Part shown: positions 7,907 to 15,900 of the stretch, piece after piece
How the letters are laid out: the number at the start of each line of letters is the position of its first letter
Numbering within the stretch: position 1 is the stretch's first letter
Assembly: GCA_002688265.1 (NCBI GenBank)
Contig: NZCK01000007.1
Span: forward strand, 1-33,684
DNA: 33,684 nt
Origin: an archaeon
GTDB lineage: Archaea > Nanobdellota > Nanobdellia > Woesearchaeales > GW2011-AR9
Reading direction: 5' to 3'
Notes under the pieces: model-generated
What the model was told of the DNA's origin: nothing
What the model saw: only the letters and a program-made list of their open reading frames with translations
The model's database searches: none
Made by a program: the position numbers and the translations under genes

Positions 7907-9379
7907 CTAATAACTCTTTCCAAAACGGTGCCAACGAACTGCTTTTTCTCCAGTCAAAACACACTTTGTTTCTGCTTCTAAGTCCGGTTGATTGAAAGGT
8001 GCATTAAGAGATTGAATCCCTGTTTCATCTTTAAACTGAATCTCTGAATCATTACTGCCACACCAAGGAATAAGTGCAATTTTCTTCTCTGCTACTGCCT
8101 TAACAATCTCTTCTCTGCTGGTACACTTAACAATAGAATTGTCCAAATGATCCTTAGCTTTATTGTAAAGCCTCTCATGCATTTGTTCCAATTCTAAAGG
8201 TAAAATAGTATTAAGATCAGCCATGGAAACTGCTCTCTTCTCCCCATCATCCCTTCTTGAGAGCATTACATGTTTGTTCTCCAAATCTCTTGGACCCAAT
8301 TCTAACCTAATTGGTGTTCCCTTTAATTCCCACTCATTATATTTGTAACCAGGACTGTACTGCTCTCTTGCATCTAAGTGAACCCTAAGACTCATTTCCT
8401 TCAGTTCTGCTTGGAGTTTAGTGGCTGCTGCTAACACTTCTTCTTTTGCGTGTTTGAAAAGTAAAGGTACAATAACTATTTGATTTTTAGCAACCCTTGG
8501 AGGCAGAACTAAACCCTTATCATCGGAATGCAACATAATCATAGCGCCAATAGACCTGATAGAAATACCCCAACTATTTTGATGAACATAAGTTACCTGT
8601 TCGTTTTTATCTTTGAATTTGATATCAAAAGCTTTGGCAAAATTCTGACCAAGATAATGAGACGTCCCAGCTTGAAGCGCTTTACCATCAGGCATAAACC
8701 CTTCAATACTATAAGTGAAATCAGCACCTGCAAATTTTTCTTTATCTGACTTTTGTCCCGTTAATAAAGGAACTGCCAAAACTTCTTTGAAAGTGTCAAT
8801 GTAAAAATCTACTATTTTTCTAGCTTCATCCACTGCTTCCTCTCTTGTAGCAAAAACAGTGTGACCCTCTTGCCACAAAAATTCTCTGAGTCGAATAAAA
8901 GGAGTACAATGTTTGAATTCCCAACGTACAATGTTACACCATTGATTAAGCCTTAGTGGAAGGTCATTGTGAGATCTGATCCATTTACTGTAAGCGTCAT
9001 ACATAATAGTCTCACTTGTTGGACGAATTGCTAAACGTTCCTTTAACTTAGTACTCCCACCAGTTTCAACCCAAGCAACTTCTGGCGCAAAACCTTCAAC
9101 ATGCTCTTCTTCTTTTGTTAGCAAAGATTCTGGAATAAACATAGGAAAATAACAATTCTCAACACCATCCGCTTTGATCTTCTTGTCAAAATATTCTTTA
9201 ATTGTTTCCCAAATGAAATAAGACCTTGGTCTTAAAATGTAACAACCAGAAACAGGAGAATAATCCATTAGTTCAGATTTCTGAATCAGCTGAGTGAACC
9301 ACTCACTGAAATTTTCTTCTTTGGTAACAGTTAGGCCTAAATTGGCTTTCTTATCTTGCTTCTTTGAGTCTTGTGCCAT
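7907..9379 (-). CDS. proS: prolyl-tRNA synthetase (archaeal/eukaryal type)
   Basis: FSEWFTQLIQKSELMDYSPVSGCYILRPRSYFIWE, RPTSETIMYDAYSKWIRSHNDLPLRLNQWCNIVRWE, FLWQEGHT, C-terminal Tyr; class II aaRS. Confidence 0.96.
   Translation of the reverse strand: MAQDSKKQDKKANLGLTVTKEENFSEWFTQLIQKSELMDYSPVSGCYILRPRSYFIWETIKEYFDKKIKADGVENCYFPMFIPESLLTKEEEHVEGFAPEVAWVETGGSTKLKERLAIRPTSETIMYDAYSKWIRSHNDLPLRLNQWCNIVRWEFKHCTPFIRLREFLWQEGHTVFATREEAVDEARKIVDFYIDTFKEVLAVPLLTGQKSDKEKFAGADFTYSIEGFMPDGKALQAGTSHYLGQNFAKAFDIKFKDKNEQVTYVHQNSWGISIRSIGAMIMLHSDDKGLVLPPRVAKNQIVIVPLLFKHAKEEVLAAATKLQAELKEMSLRVHLDAREQYSPGYKYNEWELKGTPIRLELGPRDLENKHVMLSRRDDGEKRAVSMADLNTILPLELEQMHERLYNKAKDHLDNSIVKCTSREEIVKAVAEKKIALIPWCGSNDSEIQFKDETGIQSLNAPFNQPDLEAETKCVLTGEKAVRWHRFGKSY
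7908..7924. repeat. 17-bp direct repeat, right copy, within the proS 3' end
   Basis: TAATAACTCTTTCCAAA; reverse complement spans most of the FGKSY-stop codons of proS. Confidence 0.85.
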
Positions 9380-9472
9380 TCTAGCTTTTGGTACTTAGAA
9401 GATCTATAAAAAGGCTTGGGTCTAACTAGTTATATTTTTCAAAAAAAAGAAAAAAGGAAGGGTACTCTGGGG

Positions 9473-9505
9473 AAGAGCACCCCTCACAAAAAGGGGGGTG
9501 GTGTT
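9473..9505. other. GC-rich hairpin (CACCCC...GGGGTG) in intergenic region
   Basis: AGCACCCCTCACAAAAAGGGGGGTGGTG between proS and ftsZ; strand and role unknown. Confidence 0.4.
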
Positions 9506-9588
9506 AAGAATATGAAAAGGAATTGTATCCATCACCTCTTTTCCACATCCATGATAATTTGATTTTCAAAAAAATAAAAAACAAAACC

Positions 9589-9718
9589 ATTGGCGCTGGT
9601 CAAGGCTGGGCCACTCCAAACAACTTCGCGATTAATTTTGCTTCTTGTTCAAAAGCAAAATGCTCGTTGTTAGTCGCAGTAATTCTCGCTACTCCAGCAA
9701 GGGGACCCGCGCGCCACT
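9589..9718. ncRNA. putative structured non-coding RNA / 3' structure downstream of ftsZ
   Basis: Nested pairings TGGCGC 9591-9596 / GCGCCA 9711-9716, GGTC 9598-9601 / GACC 9704-9707, GCTGG/CCAGC, apical ATTTTGCTT 9635-9643 / AAGCAAAAT 9653-9661; T-runs on both flanks; GC-rich in an AT-rich genome. Confidence 0.5.
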
Positions 9719-9729
9719 GATTTTTTAAT

Positions 9730-10794
9730 TTAAACTAACTCAATCCCAAGTTCTCTTGAGAAAGCCTTAGCCTTAACAGCCTTCTGACGAGCATCAACCT
9801 TACCTAAGATCCAAGGACTGTTAACTCCAGTAATGATCGTCATCACAGTCACCTTGCCCTTCATAGACTCAGTTACTCTTGCTCCCCAAATAACATTGGC
9901 ATCTTCATCCAAACTCTCAGTAATCATCTCACCAATCCGAGAGATTTCTTCCAAAGTTAAATCAGGACCACCAGTTACATGAATTAAAGCACCAGTTGCA
10001 CCATCATAACTAATGTCAAGTAAAGGATTCGCAAGCGCACCCTTAACAGCCTCTTCTACTCGGTTATTAGTATCACTTGATCCAACTCCGATAGCAGCCA
10101 CTCCACCATTAGTCATAATTGCCCGAACATCTGCATAATCCAAGTTTACTAAACTAGGTACAGCAATGGTCTCTACGATTCCTTTAATCATAGTTGCAAT
10201 TAACTCGTTAGCTACAGCAAAAGCTTGCTGAATTGGTAAGTTTCCTGCAATCTGAACTAATCTGTTGTTGTCAATTACAATTACAGTATCGCAAACCTGA
10301 CGTAGTTGTTGTAAACCAAATTCTGCTTTATCACACCTAGCTTTCTCAATGTTAAAAGGCATAGTCACAGTTCCAATTACAATTGATCCAGTATCTTTAG
10401 CTACTTGAGCTACAACAGGAGCTGCACCAGTTCCAGTTCCACCACCCATTCCAGCACAAACAAAAACCATGTCTGACTGCTTAAGTGAATCTTTTAACAT
10501 TGCCATACTCTCTTGAGCAGCTTCAGCACCCTTACTTGGGTATCCACCACAACCAAGTCCACGAGTACAATCTTTACCAATCAAGAACTTACGGTCTGCA
10601 CCAGTAATTCCTAAATGTTGATGATCAGTATTTGTTGCAATAATTTCAGCACCTTTGATGCCCTTTTTGTAAAGCCAGCCAACCATATTGTTACCCGCTC
10701 CACCAACACCAATTACCTTGATGTTCGCTTGACTCATATTTTCAAATCCTTCTTCTGGCATATTTTGCAATGCACTTTCCACAATAAAATCCAT
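9730..10794 (-). CDS. ftsZ: cell division protein FtsZ
   Basis: IKVIGVGGAGNNMV, NTDHQHL, GMGGGTGTGAAPVVAQVAKD, MPFNIEKAR; ATG at 10794 preceded by GGTGGTGA; ORF track start (10809) is GTG. Confidence 0.96.
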   Translation of the reverse strand: MDFIVESALQNMPEEGFENMSQANIKVIGVGGAGNNMVGWLYKKGIKGAEIIATNTDHQHLGITGADRKFLIGKDCTRGLGCGGYPSKGAEAAQESMAMLKDSLKQSDMVFVCAGMGGGTGTGAAPVVAQVAKDTGSIVIGTVTMPFNIEKARCDKAEFGLQQLRQVCDTVIVIDNNRLVQIAGNLPIQQAFAVANELIATMIKGIVETIAVPSLVNLDYADVRAIMTNGGVAAIGVGSSDTNNRVEEAVKGALANPLLDISYDGATGALIHVTGGPDLTLEEISRIGEMITESLDEDANVIWGARVTESMKGKVTVMTIITGVNSPWILGKVDARQKAVKAKAFSRELGIELV

Positions 10795-10861
10795 TTTGTT
10801 TTTCACCACCTATGTTTTTTCTGTCTTTTCCCCCTATACAGGATGACTATGATTTTTTATA

Positions 10862-10885
10862 TTACAAAATAATTATATCTTGTAA
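10862..10885. promoter_or_regulatory. interrupted palindrome TTACAA-N12-TTGTAA in ftsZ leader/promoter region
   Basis: TTACAAAATAATTATATCTTGTAA upstream of ftsZ and near minus-strand TATA-like elements. Confidence 0.35.
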
Positions 10886-11066
10886 CATAGAGGTTTCACT
10901 ATATAAATCAATATATACTAGTTCAACCTTACTATTTTCTATTAACGTTTGCTCGAAACACTACCGCTTATCGAGACCAAGAAACTTAGAGCATACCAAC
11001 TACCAACGTGATACAACGAAACTACCTACCCTAACAATTCAAACTTTATTTTTACTTAATCTTCTT

Positions 11067-11085
11067 CTTCGAACAGAGTTCGAAG
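11067..11085. other. 8-bp-stem hairpin CTTCGAAC-AGA-GTTCGAAG
   Basis: Perfect inverted repeat in the long gap between nitroreductase and ftsZ. Confidence 0.4.
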
Positions 11086-11230
11086 GTAAACCAACAGATT
11101 TTGGAATGCAAAAATAGTATATAAACTTTTATTGTCATAGCAAAGTTGTGAAATAGTTAGTAATTCTTTTTTTGAAAACTATTTTTTTTAGAAATTTTAA
11201 ATATTGTCGACGAAGAGAATTAAAGAAATC

Positions 11231-11941
11231 TTATTTTTTCTTCCTTGCTTTCAACCTTTCCCTTAACTTTTCAGTTATAGACTTAGATTTTGGCGCTGCC
11301 TTCTTTTTGACTTGGCTCACAGTTTTATTCATTAGATGTTTTACTTCATCTACATTGCCCTTGAAAATTGCAGCATGATTTTTTAGATAACGATTCACAT
11401 TTCTTATTTTACTACGCCATTTCTCTAAATAAATTAAAGATTCCATTGGATACTTAGGAGGTTTAGGAGGATCTGATTTGGCGAAACCAACCGCCACAAT
11501 TGCTTGAGGCCTAACTTCAGCAGGGATTCCACAAATTTCTCTAACCTTATCTTCATCAAAAGCGCCAACCCACTTAGAACCTAAACCTAAACTCGTTGCT
11601 TCTAAAAGCATGTTCTGAACAGCAGCAGCACAGTTTTGAACAGTGTATAACCTTGCGCCCCTTAATCCATAATATCTTTCACCCTTCTCTTCCTCTCCAC
11701 AAACGACTACTAAGGCAGAAGCTAGCGTTATTTTATGTTGTCCAAAAGCAGCTTCAGCTAATTCACGTTTCCGGTCTGGACTTTGCACAACCACAAACTT
11801 CCAATTTTGGATATTTCCAGAACTTGGAGCATGACGGCCAGCATCAATTATCTTACTAACCTTATCCCAATCAACATATTTGGGAAGAAAATCTTCGGTT
11901 GTTCTTCGTTCCTTGATTAAATCCAAAATGTCTTCGTGCAT
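11231..11941 (-). CDS. nitroreductase family protein with basic C-terminal tail
   Basis: IKERRTTEDF, DAGRHAPSSGNIQNWKFVVV, AAAVQNMLLEATSLGLGSKWVGAF; C-term KKKAAPKSKSITEKLRERLKARKKK. Confidence 0.88.
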   Translation of the reverse strand: MHEDILDLIKERRTTEDFLPKYVDWDKVSKIIDAGRHAPSSGNIQNWKFVVVQSPDRKRELAEAAFGQHKITLASALVVVCGEEEKGERYYGLRGARLYTVQNCAAAVQNMLLEATSLGLGSKWVGAFDEDKVREICGIPAEVRPQAIVAVGFAKSDPPKPPKYPMESLIYLEKWRSKIRNVNRYLKNHAAIFKGNVDEVKHLMNKTVSQVKKKAAPKSKSITEKLRERLKARKKK

Positions 11942-12117
11942 TTGTTTACCTCTATTTGTTAGAAGAAGAGATTAAAGGCTTTTATATTTTGCCATTGTGT
12001 GAGGAAAAAGTAATAAAAGATTTTTGAAATTGTCCTTAATAAAACACATTTTTTAGACAAGATTTAAATTATAGGCCCAATTTTGAGTTAATGGTTCCTA
12101 GGTGTACTTAAAATAAT

Positions 12118-12855
12118 ATGAATGAACAAGAGAGAGTACAAGGACACAGAACCCCAAGTTTATCTTTTCTTTTTAGAAATGCAGAAGGTTTAGAAAAATT
12201 AAGAGATGAAATAGTTAGAACTGCAAGAGTTACAGGAAATTTAGCGAGCGTAGGTTGTTCTCAAGGACAAGAAGCATACTCAATCGCAGCATTACTCTGT
12301 TCCCAGGGACTAGATAAATGGAAAATTGAAGGTTATGATATTAATCCAGAGAATATTGAAAGAGCAAATGAAGCAATTTATCATGTTCGCTCAAAACCCA
12401 TTGGCTCAAAAAGACATAAAGAAGCATGGGAATACGTTTCACGTTTTGCTGATGAACCATATGGATATTTTGAACTTGAAAATTCGGCCAAAGATGAATT
12501 TGAAGAAGAATTGGGTGCCCACACAGCAAAACCAAGCAATATTCTTCGAAAAATGTGTGATTTTGCTTGTCATGATATTGTTGGTGGAATCCTCCCCATA
12601 GCCTACGATGCAATTTCTTGTAATAATGTATTAAGATATTATTTAGAACAACCAGAACAACTTTCACAATTCATGAGAAACCTAACCTTAAGTCTTTCTC
12701 CAAATGGGCTGTTGTTAATTGATTCTCCTTTTGTTTTGAATTTAGTAAATGATGAAGATGAATGTACAGAACCAATAATAACAACTTGTCTTTCTGAAAA
12801 CTTTAGAACGATTTATGAATCAGACTTTAATAATTTATATCAAAGAAATTATTGA
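12118..12855 (+). CDS. CheR-like SAM-dependent methyltransferase
   Basis: SFLFRN...ASVGCSQGQEAYSIAALL (motif I of CheR: SxGCSxGxExYSIA), GYDINPENIERA, YDAISCNNVLRYY. Confidence 0.75.
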   Translation: MNEQERVQGHRTPSLSFLFRNAEGLEKLRDEIVRTARVTGNLASVGCSQGQEAYSIAALLCSQGLDKWKIEGYDINPENIERANEAIYHVRSKPIGSKRHKEAWEYVSRFADEPYGYFELENSAKDEFEEELGAHTAKPSNILRKMCDFACHDIVGGILPIAYDAISCNNVLRYYLEQPEQLSQFMRNLTLSLSPNGLLLIDSPFVLNLVNDEDECTEPIITTCLSENFRTIYESDFNNLYQRNY

Positions 12856-12872
12856 GATCATTTATTTGAGAC

Positions 12873-13181
12873 TCATTTCCTTGACAACACCACAGTTAAA
12901 CCAACCACATCGATTAACAAGCCATTGGTTTGAGTCGCTAATTCTTTAGCTAGCATCCTAGTTGTCTTATCAGGTTCAGCATCAGTATAAGTTCTTAAGA
13001 ATTTGATTTTTATTAGTTTTTTTCTTTGCAAAACTACTCTTACTTGCTTGACAACCTCAAGAGTAAGCCCAGCTTTACCAATATTAACCATAGGCCTTAA
13101 TTCCCTACCCATAAGTTTTAACTCTTTTCTAGTTGGCATAAAAGAAGAATTTGAATACTGAGTTATAAGTGTTTGCTCCAT
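12873..13181 (-). CDS. YhbY/CRM-domain RNA-binding protein
   Basis: RKELKLMGRELRPMVNIGKAGLTLEVVKQVRVVLQRKKLIKIKFL...GLTVVLSRK. Confidence 0.88.
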   Translation of the reverse strand: MEQTLITQYSNSSFMPTRKELKLMGRELRPMVNIGKAGLTLEVVKQVRVVLQRKKLIKIKFLRTYTDAEPDKTTRMLAKELATQTNGLLIDVVGLTVVLSRK

Positions 13182-13244
13182 TCAACAGAGAATAATGAAA
13201 AAATAGAAATAATTTAAGAAAAATTATTAAAAATAAAAGAATAT

Positions 13245-13442
13245 CTACAACAAAGCCAAAATCAAACTTGTGAAAATTAAAGTTACCCCTAACAACACAC
13301 AAGGATAAGCAACTTGCTCTGCCACAGTCATTTGACCATAATTCTTAAGACGCCAAATTACAAATTGAACTATTTTGCTTATTTGAGCTTGCAGTTTTGT
13401 AAAATATGCTGTGATTTGATTATTCAGTTCTTTGAAATCCAT
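13245..13442 (-). CDS. small single-TM membrane protein
   Basis: MDFKELNNQITAYFTKL...PCVLLGVTLIFTSLILALL; GGTGGT SD upstream of ATG at 13442. Confidence 0.6.
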   Translation of the reverse strand: MDFKELNNQITAYFTKLQAQISKIVQFVIWRLKNYGQMTVAEQVAYPCVLLGVTLIFTSLILALL

Positions 13443-13462
13443 CCTTACCACCTAATGCAGAT

Positions 13463-13915
13463 TTATTCTGCTTTCTCCTCTTTTTTCTCTTCTGCCTTTT
13501 CTTCAACCTTTGCTTCTTCAGCAGGTTTACCTGTCAAAGGGTTTGGTCCTTGCTTGATCACTTTCAAATTAATTTGCCGAGTATTAGTTGTAATTCTCTC
13601 ACCAGAAACTGTTTTTCTTCGATACAAACCTTTCTGTTTAGATTTGGTCCGAGTTTTTCCAGAGATACCTACGCCTTTTTGAGCTAAAATTCTTTTTCGA
13701 TCTTGTTGAATTCCTTTTCGCATTGGAAATCCAGCCTTGTCAGATCCACCAGTAACTAAAAATTCGTAACCAGGATAACCAAAGTTATCACCTGAAATAT
13801 TATCACCAATATGCTTTCGCATTAAGAATTCTGCAGCTTCATCCTTACAGTCAAACTGTTCGGTTTTTCCGTCTTTATTTCCAATAACTAATTTATAATC
13901 TAATTCTTTTGCCAT
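13463..13915 (-). CDS. rps6e: 30S ribosomal protein S6e
   Basis: KLVIGNKDGKTEQFD, HIGDNISGDNFGYPGYEFLVTGGSDKAGFPMRKG, RRKTVSGERI; MAKELD start at 13915. Confidence 0.95.
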   Translation of the reverse strand: MAKELDYKLVIGNKDGKTEQFDCKDEAAEFLMRKHIGDNISGDNFGYPGYEFLVTGGSDKAGFPMRKGIQQDRKRILAQKGVGISGKTRTKSKQKGLYRRKTVSGERITTNTRQINLKVIKQGPNPLTGKPAEEAKVEEKAEEKKEEKAE

Positions 13916-14109
13916 TTGTATATCTCCCCGAGCCCTAAGCAAGTATCCTTGCAGCCAATATATGGTGACTCAGCTGTTATAGAGGCTATTTTAATAGGTG
14001 ATTTATAAAATGTTTGGTTGATATTAGTTGTTTGTAGAGGAAGATAAGTATATCTCTGAATATAAGGTAAATGTGAAAAGTGCTTAAAGAAGCTTGTTTC
14101 TAAAGTTGC

Positions 14110-14463
14110 ATGCAACTAAACGAAGAATTACTTAAAAAAATAGTTATCAGTGGCAGCATTATTGGAATTGTATTTTTATATTGGTTCGCTGGCACAATTA
14201 CACTTGACCCAATTGCTTCATTAGAAGGTATTCCAAAAGACACTGAAGTGAAATTAACTGGTGAAGTATTATCAGTTTCACAAACAGAGAAAGTGGCGTT
14301 TATTTCTGTTGCAAATCAAGCTATTAAAATAACTGAAGTTGTAGTATTCAAAGATCACGACATCTGGTTAGATTCCGGAGATTATGTTGAGATTGTTGGA
14401 ACCACAGAAGAGTATGAAGGAAAAATGGAATTGATAGCAAGTACGATTACTGTTCTTGATTAA
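14110..14463 (+). CDS. membrane-anchored OB-fold (tRNA_anti-like) protein
   Basis: N-terminal TM (IVISGSIIGIVFLYWFAGTI) followed by VKLTGEVLSVSQ...FISVANQAIKITEVVVF...LDSGDYVEIVGTTEEYEGKMELIASTI. Confidence 0.7.
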   Translation: MQLNEELLKKIVISGSIIGIVFLYWFAGTITLDPIASLEGIPKDTEVKLTGEVLSVSQTEKVAFISVANQAIKITEVVVFKDHDIWLDSGDYVEIVGTTEEYEGKMELIASTITVLD

Positions 14464-14534
14464 GAAAAAAAAAAAAGAAAAAAAAGTGAAAATGAAAGTT
14501 TTTTATAAGCTATGAATATTTGCTAAATAGACCT

Positions 14535-15806
14535 ATGGCAAAAAATGAACTCAAAGAAGCAGAAGAAGAATTTAAACGTGTTTACAGATATATAGTAAAA
14601 GAATTCTATGAATTTGGAAAGATTTTAACATTTCTAGAAGAAGATGACCCTAAAGATGCACTAAAAAGGCTTAGAGGATTGTTCAGCGTAGAAAGAGTAA
14701 TCAGAAGGGAAAACAAATTATTTGAGGAAGCCGAAAAGCATTGTAAGAAAGCTCTTGAACTCTATGAAAATGGACCAGGGAGTAACGAACTTAGAAGAAT
14801 GCTTCAACAAGCAGAAGTATATAACAATTTTTTCACAAAAGAAGGAGCTAGAGGAGGAGTTATTGAAACTGCATTGAAAAAAGCTAGAAAAGACAAGTCT
14901 GCAATTCCTGACGCTATAAAAGACATAAGAATGGCTTTGAAAGGAGTTCCATCTTTTGAAGAAGAAATCAAATTAATAGAAGAAGAATTAAGAAAGATTG
15001 ATTCTGCGTTTACTCACAGCGTTAAAGAAGTTGAATTACAAGTTGGAAAAATAATTGAAGGTTTGGAAGCACTTGATAAAAGAAAAAAAGAACTTGAAAA
15101 AAGAGAAGAAGAATTAAGTGGGAAAAAAACTTGGAAGGAGAGTTGGTTTGGAGGAATATTTGGAGATAAAAAGATCCTATCAGATCATCAAAAAAGTGCA
15201 GCTGCATTAGAAGAGTTAAATGGAGAAATAAATGTTATTCAAGAGAAAAGAGGAGAACTTGTTGAAAAATTGTTTTTGATAATCGAAGAACATTTACATG
15301 TTAACGACCCCGTTTTCTTTGAATTAAAAAAAATATTTGAAGAAATAAAAAGAGTGGATAAAATAGTTGTACAGTACTATAATAATGTGGTAAGAACCCT
15401 TAATTCAGTTAAAACAGCATTACATGATGAATCCATGGACATGTTAAGCAGCAATAAAGGTATTTCAATACTCTCCAGTATGAGCAACAATACGGTATCA
15501 AAGAACTTAGGCGAATTAAAAGAAATTACTCCTGTTTTTGAACAAGAAATTCAAGACTACGCTAAATTTGTAGGAGATATCCCAAAGATAGGAGATTTTG
15601 AATTTGTTGATCTGTCTTTTGATTTTAGTTCTGGTGGGATGGATCTTACTAGTTTTTTTGTTTTTAAACGATTAGAAAGTGCAGAGAATAAACTGGAAAA
15701 ACTACTTAAAAAAGTGAAAGCTATTTTGGAAAAAGTTCGAGAAAACAAAAAAGGTGCTGAAAAGAACGTGAAAAATTACCTGGAAGAAGTTAGACATAAG
15801 TTATGA
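14535..15806 (+). CDS. coiled-coil protein, unknown function
   Basis: Long Lys/Glu-rich heptad-like ORF; start at 14535 (MAKNELKEAEEEF). Confidence 0.65.
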   Translation: MAKNELKEAEEEFKRVYRYIVKEFYEFGKILTFLEEDDPKDALKRLRGLFSVERVIRRENKLFEEAEKHCKKALELYENGPGSNELRRMLQQAEVYNNFFTKEGARGGVIETALKKARKDKSAIPDAIKDIRMALKGVPSFEEEIKLIEEELRKIDSAFTHSVKEVELQVGKIIEGLEALDKRKKELEKREEELSGKKTWKESWFGGIFGDKKILSDHQKSAAALEELNGEINVIQEKRGELVEKLFLIIEEHLHVNDPVFFELKKIFEEIKRVDKIVVQYYNNVVRTLNSVKTALHDESMDMLSSNKGISILSSMSNNTVSKNLGELKEITPVFEQEIQDYAKFVGDIPKIGDFEFVDLSFDFSSGGMDLTSFFVFKRLESAENKLEKLLKKVKAILEKVRENKKGAEKNVKNYLEEVRHKL

Positions 15807-15900
15807 TTTATTCTTTTGACTTTTAAATATATTTAAAATAAAATTTATATTAAATAAATAAATAAATATAAAAAAATAAAAACCAATAGTGGCAATAAAA

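Noticed and set aside
7740-7995. Overlapping ORFs on both strands (7740-7964 minus, 7756-7995 plus)
   Set aside because: They span the structured GC-rich element and the proS 3' end; no plausible protein motifs; both strands open by chance.
9591-9716. tRNA-like features (TGGTCAAGGC resembling a D-arm) in element B
   Set aside because: No T-arm consensus GGTTCRANTCC, no proper anticodon arm; cannot be folded as a cloverleaf by eye.
9523-9720. 65-aa plus-strand ORF downstream of ftsZ
   Set aside because: Lies across element B, with no recognisable motif or clear SD; RNA structure explains the sequence better.
10940-11010. Possible tRNA in the ftsZ upstream gap
   Set aside because: No T-loop consensus or 7-bp acceptor pairing found.
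10812-11117. 101-aa plus-strand ORF antisense to the ftsZ leader
   Set aside because: Composition looks random (S/L/T-rich translation of AT-rich DNA); no SD, no motif.
15840-15895. AAAT-type low-complexity tract (ATAAATAAATAAATA)
   Set aside because: Simple AT-rich intergenic sequence; no array structure or feature beyond possible termination.
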